Source: Amoebophrya sp. AT5.2
Lineage: Eukaryota; Sar; Dinophyceae; Syndiniales; Amoebophryaceae
NCBI GenBank assembly: GCA_005223375.1
Contig: RXOD01004347.1
Coordinates: forward strand, 1 to 23,643
DNA length: 23,643 bases
Direction: 5' to 3'
Shown here: piece after piece, positions 18,601 through 23,643 of the stretch
Layout of the letters: every line of letters begins with the position of its first letter
How positions within the stretch are numbered: the stretch's first letter is position 1
Position numbers and translations under genes: made by a program
The notes under the pieces: generated by a model
Told to the model about the DNA's origin: nothing
Database searches by the model: none
What the model saw: only the letters and a program-made list of their open reading frames with translations

Positions 18601-19099
18601 ACACGTGTGGTCGCGTCACCCACACGCCCTGCGTCAGCCTAGCGTTCGAGAGTCCGACGTACAGCGCGGTCTCCACCTCATCCTCTTGTGCTTGTTCATC
18701 CTCGGCTTTGCCTTTGTCAGATTTCGATTTGCCTTCTTGTTCTACTTGATGGTCGGAGGTAGCGGGTGCTCCCGACGCTCCGGACAAGGTTTCCTCCGTC
18801 ACCGACTCCGTGAGGAGGACCAGTAGGTACCGGTCGAGACGCGGGTCATAGGCCCGCAGCTCGTTCGTCATGCACGAGGATCCCACGGCAGACATCTTGT
18901 TCCGGTGGAACGAAGAATGGTCACCGAGGCCGAGCAGCTCCTCAAGATAGGTCAAGACGAGGTTGCTGAAAATGATGGTGTAGAAGCCAAGTAACCGCTC
19001 GCACTTCGTGTCATCGCCAGGGCAGCGTCGGCCTTCCACCGGGCCACGTCCGGCGAGCCGTGGCTTGCTAACATTCTCATTTCCGCGGCACGACCACAC
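15695..19099 (-). CDS. Large acidic orphan protein, 1134 residues
   Basis: Function not recognised. The first half has folded-looking segments: LRAYDPRLDRYLLVLLTESV (81-100), a stretch around 140-240 (YVGLSNARLTQGVWVTRP, CLHINYHRE, HRVLLPVCQPIGHVYFLL) with the alternating hydrophobic pattern of a beta-rich domain, and 384-540 (CRFLFQQLPQ, ALFYVGSLQNVAYRLFYHHA, EVVYSGWRQAFAIAGGVLDL). The second half is charged and disordered with helical islands (TELVQCIADLYDELDNFHL, LTPREQLAVCKFLALAVKEKY) and ends in an Asp-rich tail with SSSS. No signal peptide or membrane span is visible. The start is uncertain: the ATG at 19099 gives the longest product, but residues 1-68 are less typical and the Met at residue 69 (MSAVGSSCM) is a fair alternative. 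The frame is unbroken and clearly coding. Confidence 0.82.
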   Translation of the reverse strand: MWSCRGNENVSKPRLAGRGPVEGRRCPGDDTKCERLLGFYTIIFSNLVLTYLEELLGLGDHSSFHRNKMSAVGSSCMTNELRAYDPRLDRYLLVLLTESVTEETLSGASGAPATSDHQVEQEGKSKSDKGKAEDEQAQEDEVETALYVGLSNARLTQGVWVTRPHVSVQLAPLVEGRVGTPQLAADPPVVAAVEDCLHINYHRETVFEHKTERLTHRRVEHRVLLPVCQPIGHVYFLLHTPGAGHRSRTVVSNNYENESASAAGAAAGGEQEREPHPAGGGGGPAGVLGLASGRLSSWKLAFFGLQEPLDEAWIGRHGSLLKITTDDVRENQQKRVELILPQDGDTETEDYILTPSSPLDDGGAGSVPAASAPRRRSVAKVRRRQKCRFLFQQLPQHASSHGSALFYVGSLQNVAYRLFYHHAEQRLPEAALRLQGAESLPQFLQEVYPCAVLWDKLNAWREQAKATGGPARILSNEELLLYQRALADLVHDEVVYSGWRQAFAIAGGVLDLSAAAKTAERYNAGHLGAADGAETAWKIINRQSLGRRRSRGASSTGVLTSRGAGSIPNAVDDEGIRKKYGVGGASALAALRERESGTRESMASMNKTKPVSEDEVHVQPSLGAVDEMHEEDFGDTLPAYRSPFKLGVASSSEDEGSVPKRRERAGSKDSAEGGEKQKDGSAPDETEEFLKNKKNQPPDPLMRVWFEGEAAPPEALEKRRKSARASGVSSGVDNEEDVIAQRKREEQAAQEDFLGETADAKDTMTELVQCIADLYDELDNFHLRKAMAARAASGPGGGDHAPVEEANEKKMDEGGAGAVEPLVPPPGPVGGVSSLAKDLGRELSYELLGVFKRLELDSNGQPRRQQQALEAAVAEALYAPIETRHSSGSPSYKTTTGVLQLTPREQLAVCKFLALAVKEKYMVGRQELGRMLQKFATHAGLELRTGTAKHEEQRSAAAAPGAGVTGGHPTPSPDAEGAAGAFDVGKVDDDKESKAETRGEMENVDGSQDASALGALRNYSESVLGIADADESLSVAMKLAKADEPAFVKKYAELRHHLHRQEDLVVVDEIFVEDDAETQFLYKSLVKGMRRGKAGFDVEQAARETRTMEDRLRRDEDNDNDVFHFDVEDESSSS

Positions 19100-19413
19100 T
19101 GAGTGGTGAAAACAGGGCGCTGCTGTCGTGAAGAAAAGCTTGTTCTTTTGTGAAAAATATGATGTTCTCCTGGCTGATCATGTACGAGCGGAAAAGGGCT
19201 ATTTACACGACGATGATTTAGACTTGCTTCCCGATCGATTTTTCTCGTATCATCGTGTCATTTGTTTTGCTTGCGATAGCTATGTACTTACACACGGCCC
19301 AATGGGTCGTGATATCGTAAATGGATTCTGCCGGGGAAGGGAAACAAGAAGAAAAGATCAGTCGAGAAATATTCTACGCAGAATGTTGAGCGAAATCTTT
19401 CTGGTGCTGATGA
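19100..19413. other. Divergent intergenic region
   Basis: 314 bp between the start of the minus-strand 1134-residue gene and the proposed plus-strand start at 19414. If both genes are real it is a shared bidirectional promoter. An ATG frame (from 19128) crosses it, but its composition is mixed and it runs in another frame through the better-supported first exon, so I do not call it. No recognisable motif is seen. Confidence 0.4.
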
Positions 19414-20120
19414 ATGACGCAACAACGAGGCGCACGGAAATCCAATGCCAACGACGGGGACCACGAAAAGACGTCAACCGATCGGATTCGATGGATTGCG
19501 ATAAAGCACGGGCGTCTGGGTATGGAATACGACGTCGACGAGTGCCACGACTACGAGTCCGAGAGTGAGACCAAGTGCATTTTGCTTACGTTACCGACAG
19601 AAGATGAAGAATAAAATGATGATGAATAACCAGTGACGCTGCGGCCGATCATGAGAAACAACAGGAGATAATTGGCGGCCACGGCGGTCCATCTTCATGG
19701 ACTCGTCTGCTTGCTTGTTTTGCTCGCAGTCGCATCAACTCTCAAGTATCAGTCTGTATCTTGCGATTGCGTGATCTATACTAAGAAAGTAAGTGCGACC
19801 CACTTGACTTTTTGTTCTTCCACCATTTCTTGTAAGTTTGTTCTTCTTTTGGATCGCGATCGTTCGATTTGCAGCACCAGGTAATCTATCGAATCCTATG
19901 GTCGAGCCCATCGCCCCCGAGGCTGATTCTTGGAATTACTAGGTAAAGCTCGGGAGATCGATTTGCTTTGCAGCCGGGGAACCCAGGAGGTACAGGTGGT
20001 AGATCCAGAGTTCATTTTGCAGCGGCGGGGGGTCCCGGTCCGGGCATCGAATCTCGTAGGTACTATGGATTCATGTCCGCGCAGCTCGTCCCCACGACCA
20101 ATTGGGCCTCGGTTCGCTAA
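19414..20120 (+). CDS. Proposed three-exon plus-strand gene, about 118 residues
   Basis: Function not recognised. Exon 1, 19414-19564, starts at an ATG immediately after an in-frame TGA and encodes MTQQRGARKSNANDG..., then IRWIAIKHGRLGMEYDVDEC. Exon 2, 19730-19788, encodes ASTLKYQSVSCDCVIYTKK. Exon 3, 19974-20120, encodes PGNPGGTGGRSRVHFAAAGG, then RRYYGFMSAQLVPTTNWASV and a TAA stop. The splice signals are GTGAGA to TGCTCGCAG (phase 1) and GTAAGT to TTTGCTTTGCAG (phase 0). All phases agree and intron lengths (165 and 185 bp) match the neighbours. The product is small, with four Cys and a Gly-rich middle and no evident signal peptide or membrane span. Support comes from frame, phase and splice signals only; an upstream coding exon cannot be excluded. 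Confidence 0.45.
19565..19729 (+). other. Proposed intron 1 of the plus-strand gene
   Basis: 165 bp. The donor is GA|GTGAGACC and the acceptor is TTGCTTGTTTTGCTCGCAG, a good pyrimidine tract. The upstream exon leaves A and the downstream exon supplies TC, making Ile. The pyrimidine tract read in frame looks like a signal peptide (LVCLLVLLAVA) but lacks an ATG, consistent with its being intronic. Confidence 0.45.
19789..19973 (+). other. Proposed intron 2 of the plus-strand gene
   Basis: 185 bp, with consensus donor GTAAGT and acceptor CGATTTGCTTTGCAG, phase 0. An alternative acceptor inside it (GATTTGCAG ending at 19875) is followed by an in-frame stop at 19943, so the distal one is preferred. 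Confidence 0.45.
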
Positions 20121-22226
20121 ATGTTCATGTGCATGTCCCCTGACGTCGAGAACAGGCACGAGTAGACCGACACGACCAGCAGTGCCATGGCGCTCCTCAA
20201 AGCAACTCCCGACCAGCGTCCCGGACTCGCGTCGTTTGTCTCGGTCAACGCGATTTCGTCCTCTTGTAACCGATTCCAGTAGCTGGTGCAGGTAACTTCG
20301 GTATATCGGCGTTCCGCCAAACCCGTCAGGTCATCGCAGATTTCACTCGCCAGCATGCAGATTCGGTTGCAAAGATGGCCTGGTCGTGGGGTCATTCGGG
20401 CTCACTCTTATCAACATTTTTTGGCTATATGTCGAGCTACAGACACGCCGAACTACAGTAAAATCCAAGTCTTTTCGGTGAATCAATGTCTCGTCCTCGC
20501 TGTTCAGGATCATGAAACTCGAAACCATCAGTCCGAGGAGTCATAAATAAGTACCTTGCGTCACTTCGTAGACGAGGGCGGAAGTGTTGTCCCCGGCTTT
20601 GTAGTGCTCCAGGCTCTCGTCGCTGATACCGCACGCCTTCCAGGCCGCAACAAGCTCCGCTGCAATGCCTGGAGGTCGTTTTAGGTGTATGTAAATTTAA
20701 ATCATCATCATGTTCATGACTGATCAGATCTTTTTCTGCATTGGTTCCATCCATCGGCATCATCTTCTGCACACACTACAGACATCAGTCACATTCATTG
20801 AGACACTTTGCAGCTCCAGATTGTGAGTAGAAGTACATTCTTCCCGGTATATGTTTTCGTCGACGAACTCGAGCACTTCGCCTCCTGCTTCCGAGGCTTC
20901 TGCCGCTCCTTCGTCCTCGTCTGTCGCTTCGTCGCCTTCTGAAGATGCTTCGACGTCGTCCTCCTCGCTGTCCTCGTCGTCTTCCAAATAGGCAGAGTCT
21001 AACAGATTGATGTCGTCGTCCGATAGAAGATCATACTCGTCTTCGTCCGCGTAGAAGGCGCCGTCGTCGTCGTCGCGTAAGTACTCGCCGAGACTCCGTT
21101 CTGTCCTCGGAGCCCGAGGACGCGCCAAAGAACGCACGACCCGCCCACCTTGCCTCTCGTCGTTTTCGACTTTTCCGGCCGACTGAGATGAAGCGGAATC
21201 CTCGGTGTCGTAAGCACCATCCTCAGCTCCGGCTGCATCTTGATCTTGTGCGCCAGCATCGATCGCGAACAGTCGGGTCCGGGGATCTACGATTTGCTGT
21301 TGAGAAGATTCGGATTCCTGCATGTAACCGTCGGCAAGACTAGCGAACCCTCCATCGACCTCGCGGGCTCCGTAGTTGTAGCCCGTCGTTGCTTTGTTCA
21401 TGTATGCCCCGCGCTTCGTAGCCGTGCCGCGAGCTGCGGAGGCACCGCCTGATGAAATCTCGGCATACCCGAGCGCCGTTTTCGCAGAGCCGGCTTTTGG
21501 AGTTTTTGCTGGTTCTTTGACGAGAAGCGTGCTGTTTACTAGAGCAGCAGCTGCGCTCGCTCCGGTTGCGCCAGCAGTGGGAGATCCTGCTCCGGCAGGG
21601 GCACCAGACTCCGACGTCGCATCTCTGCGTATCAGTTTACTGGACGCGTCCGAAGGCGCGGCACTGAGGTGAACCTCTGCACTCGTTGTGACCGTGTTCT
21701 TCTGGTCGTGCGCCTTCATCCGACGATGCTGTTTTTCTCGTCGTCTCCGCAATCCTGAAGCCTGCGATTGTGTTGATGGGTGGCCGCTCATTCTGCTCCT
21801 GCTTCTCCGTACTCGACCAGCCAAAACTCGGTGTGTTCCCCTTCTCCCATATTCTCCCTGCTCCTGCACCTGGTGCTGCTGAGAATGCTCGTTACGCTCC
21901 TTGCCGATACCATTACCGTGTTTCTGTCCCTCTGCCGGCCCGAGTGTCTGCTGCTGACTCGCGCTTCTATGCTTCCTTTGCTTCCTACTTCTGCTTACTC
22001 TGGTGGATTTCAGGACCCTCCGCCGGGAGGACCGTGCGGGCCCGCCAGCTCCAGCCGCAGTACTGCTGACGTAGCGCCACGCTTCATGAGCCTTGGTTTG
22101 CAGCGTGTCGAGAAGACTCGACCCCGTTCCCCGCGCGTGTCCATCTCGATGCTGTCGACGGCCGTTGGAGAGGTTCGCATGGCACAGAAAGATCGCGCGG
22201 ATGAAAAACGCGATCCGTTTCGTCAT
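20117..22226 (-). CDS. Three-exon gene for an acidic, C-terminally anchored protein
   Basis: Function not recognised. Proposed exons are 22226-20837, 20668-20555 and 20379-20117, about 588 residues. The N-terminus (MTKRIAFFIRAIFLCHANL) is a weak signal peptide. An Arg/Gln-rich basic region, an Ala/Gly/Ser-rich middle and a very acidic tract (YDLLSDDDINLLDSAYLEDD and following) complete exon 1. Exons 2 and 3 encode a compact Cys-containing domain (AAELVAAWKACGISDESLEH; HLCNRICMLASEICDDLTGL; VTCTSYWNRLQEDEIALTE) followed by a hydrophobic span (RSAMALLVVSVYSCLF) close to the C-terminus. Junctions are GAAT|GTACTTC to ACCTCCAG|GC and CAAG|GTACTTATT to CGACCAG|GC, both phase 1. An alternative exon-1 donor at 20780 (T|GTAGTG) is also in phase. 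A lumenal domain tethered by one C-terminal span is likely. Confidence 0.7.
20380..20554 (-). other. Intron 2 of the acidic anchored protein gene
   Basis: 175 bp, donor GTACTTATTTATGAC, acceptor CCCCACGACCAG. Phase 1; it joins G + GC to make Gly between VTQ and HLCNR. In-frame TGA codons just after the donor require removal. Confidence 0.6.
20669..20836 (-). other. Intron 1 of the acidic anchored protein gene
   Basis: 168 bp, donor GTACTTCTACTC, acceptor ACGACCTCCAG. A second AG nine bases downstream (CATTGCAG) is in the same phase and could give an alternative product three residues shorter. The unspliced frame stops at 20760-20762. Confidence 0.55.
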
Positions 22227-22925
22227 CTCTGTCCGATAAATTGTCGAGTTTCCTGCTCCTATCTTGTCGCTACCGTCGTTGCCGTTTTCAAGCTTAGGGA
22301 TGGAGGTTTTCGGTGCGTATCACGTTTTTCCAGGCGCGAATGCTTCGAAGTAGCACAATAAACCGATTCGATACCGATACAAGAACTACAACACCGCTCT
22401 CTCTCTCAGACTTCTCGTCCATCTCTCTGCTCTTCGTCTCCGTCCTCGGTCCTCTGTCTCCGGCGACTTTTCCAAACAAGTACAAGTTCGCTCCGTCCCG
22501 GTCTTGATCGATCGATGTCAAAATCTGAATCACGGGATTTGAAAGTTTCAAGCGCAGGACGACGAGATCATGCAGGCTCTCTCTTTGACTTGAGACTAAT
22601 CTACTTAATTCTAAACGCGACTTTGTTTTATATCAGAATCGCAATCGCTCTGGTACTGGCGGTGTTCGCCTGCAATGAATCATAGGAACTTGCAGCTGCC
22701 AGGCTCGCCCTCGAACAAAGCAAATAAAGAAACTGCGAGGGTGGAATACACTACACAGCTTGTGCCAAGAAACTGATGAACGTTGCATCTGCGGTTTCTT
22801 TTGCGTTTTTCTGCTGTGCTAGTTGGTACCCTGGGTCTTCGTGGCGTGCCAACCTCACCGTCGTGGCCGTCGTACGAGAGGACGTCGCACTGTGACTGTT
22901 CGTGCCTGCTCGTCCTGCACTAGCG
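22227..22925. other. Intergenic interval upstream of the acidic anchored protein gene
   Basis: About 700 bp. It contains cgataccgatac at 22369-22380 (also upstream of the coiled-coil gene), a pyrimidine-rich stretch near 22397-22470, and AT-rich sequence from 22575 to 22635. A minus-strand 85-codon frame (22294-22551) lacks convincing composition. No RNA gene or repeat is recognised. Confidence 0.5.
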
Positions 22926-23267
22926 CTACGCGTCTCCGCCGCCCCCTTCGTCCCCGCCGTCCTCCTGGTTCCCGGCCTGTGTGTCCGGCGTATACTTGCT
23001 TCCGGTTGCCCTCCGTCGTTTCTTCACGTTTTTGCCGAGAAGGGAGAGAAAGACCAGTGTGAGTATCGTGCCGCCACACACCGAGGCGATACCCACCTCC
23101 GCGCCCATAATTATACTCTCGGTTCGTTTCAGCTTTGTGACGGGACTCGTAGTTACTAGGTTTCTTCTTGGTTGTAGGCGGTTCCTTTCTAACGCGTCGG
23201 TCAGTGACTCGCAGTCGCTCCTACGTAGTACAAAAACAAAGTACTTAAGAAAATTGAGAATCGCCAC
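22926..23267 (-). CDS. Small single-span membrane protein
   Basis: Function not recognised. The best-supported part begins at the ATG at 23108: MGAEVGIASVCGGTILTLVF, then LSLLGKNVKKRRR, then a hydrophilic tail ending GGDEGGGGDA (60 residues). A hydrophobic segment followed by KNVKKRRR is the classic pattern of a type III single-pass protein with a cytosolic C-terminus. The frame stays open upstream to an ATG at 23267 (MAILNFLKYFVFVLRRSDCE), giving 113 residues with a second hydrophobic start; that part is more AT-rich and may instead be 5' UTR or an intron. It could also be the last exon of a longer gene. Confidence 0.42.
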   Translation of the reverse strand: MAILNFLKYFVFVLRRSDCESLTDALERNRLQPRRNLVTTSPVTKLKRTESIIMGAEVGIASVCGGTILTLVFLSLLGKNVKKRRRATGSKYTPDTQAGNQEDGGDEGGGGDA

Positions 23268-23534
23268 ATGGACATTTCAGATCTTCACCACGTCTACGGC
23301 CAACAAAAACATATAGCGAGGTCCAGGTCGACGATGTGCACGTTTTTATTACCCCCACGGATGGAGATGAATACGCAGATGAGTTCCGTCCTTGTCCTTG
23401 AAAAACTAAGCACAAAACAGGTCGAGCTGCGGCACAAGCTGGCCGCGTTTTTTCGTAAGCTTTTAACAGTTAAACTATCTAAAGGCTTAAGAAGGGGCCA
23501 GCTAGATAAGCAATAACGAAACCAATCAAAATCA
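23268..23534. other. Interval before the right-edge gene fragment
   Basis: 267 bp, moderately AT-rich. Minus-strand frames crossing it have poor composition. It probably holds the 3' UTR of the right-edge gene and the promoter of the small membrane protein gene. Confidence 0.35.
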
Positions 23535-23643
23535 TCAAGCATCGGCATCCAAAGAGTAAGAGGCAAGAGGTCCGGGGAGATGGCGCGAGACGCTCATCGC
23601 CACGCTGGTCGCGACTCGGCAGTGGTCGGGCACCACCGAGGGC
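23535..23643 (-). CDS. Possible C-terminal end of a further minus-strand gene (partial)
   Basis: From the right edge, one minus-strand frame reads SVVPDHCRVATSVAMSVSRH, then LPGPLASYSLDADA and a TGA at 23535-23537, with high third-position GC at first. A second frame across the same bases reads through CLMILIGFVIAYLAGPFLSL to a stop at about 23485 and is hydrophobic, so a membrane-protein ending is the competing reading. Only about 35 codons are visible, so the call is tentative and function is unknown. Confidence 0.28.
   Translation of the reverse strand, partial: PSVVPDHCRVATSVAMSVSRHLPGPLASYSLDADA

Noticed and set aside
19128..19568. Plus-strand frame of 146 codons upstream of the proposed three-exon gene
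   Set aside because: Its second half overlaps exon 1 in a poorer frame (Arg-rich) and the first half has mixed composition; kept only as a possible alternative.
19672..19884. Signal-peptide-like plus-strand frame (LVCLLVLLAVA)
   Set aside because: It starts with TTG directly after a stop; the hydrophobic run is encoded by the pyrimidine tract of the proposed acceptor at 19729.
19880..20065. A series of very short GT...AG units (31-33 bp) suggesting mini-introns
   Set aside because: The sequence from 19974 reads through all of them in one open frame, so splicing is unnecessary there.
22294..22551. Minus-strand frame of 85 codons upstream of the acidic anchored protein gene
   Set aside because: Composition reflects the pyrimidine-rich opposite strand; more likely promoter/5' UTR.
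1..23643. tRNA, rRNA, CRISPR arrays, transposase or reverse transcriptase genes
   Set aside because: None seen: no such motifs in any convincing reading frame and no regular repeat-spacer array on either strand.

Overview
This window looks like nuclear DNA of a gene-dense unicellular eukaryote. The evidence is very long reading frames rich in Ser/Ala/Gly/Glu/Asp low-complexity sequence, several phase-consistent GT-AG introns of about 165-220 bp, secreted and membrane proteins with huge disordered regions, and no bacterial gene or operon signature. The style (high-GC coding sequence, few short introns, orphan proteins, an MPS1-type kinase) would fit an alveolate such as a dinoflagellate or syndinian parasite. 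That placement is an inference from style only; no taxonomic marker is present.

Layout. Most genes are on the minus strand and read right to left. (1) 75-2387: a secreted protein of at least three exons that runs off the left edge and carries a duplicated ~40-residue motif ending exactly at two exon ends. (2) 2388-3591: mostly non-coding, with one very weak plus-strand candidate. (3) 3592-9603: a 2003-residue protein with an N-terminal signal or anchor, a central membrane span, an MPS1/TTK-like kinase domain and a C-terminal membrane hairpin. (4) 10316-14956: a 1546-residue multi-segment coiled-coil protein. (5) 15140-15694: an ambiguous interval with weak candidates on both strands. (6) 15695-19099: a 1134-residue acidic orphan protein. 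(7) 19414-20120: a proposed three-exon plus-strand gene. (8) 20117-22226: a three-exon minus-strand gene for an acidic, Cys-containing, C-terminally anchored protein; its stop codon overlaps the stop of gene 7. (9) 22926-23267: a small single-span membrane protein. (10) 23535-23643: the possible end of another minus-strand gene.

No pathway links the genes visibly. Recurrent themes are membrane or secretory targeting (genes 1, 3, 8, 9) and large scaffold-like proteins (genes 4 and 6). The best lead is the kinase: its catalytic domain matches the spindle-checkpoint kinase MPS1 motif by motif, yet it sits in a predicted membrane protein. All splice models were derived by eye from reading-frame phase and splice consensus and are unconfirmed by transcripts.
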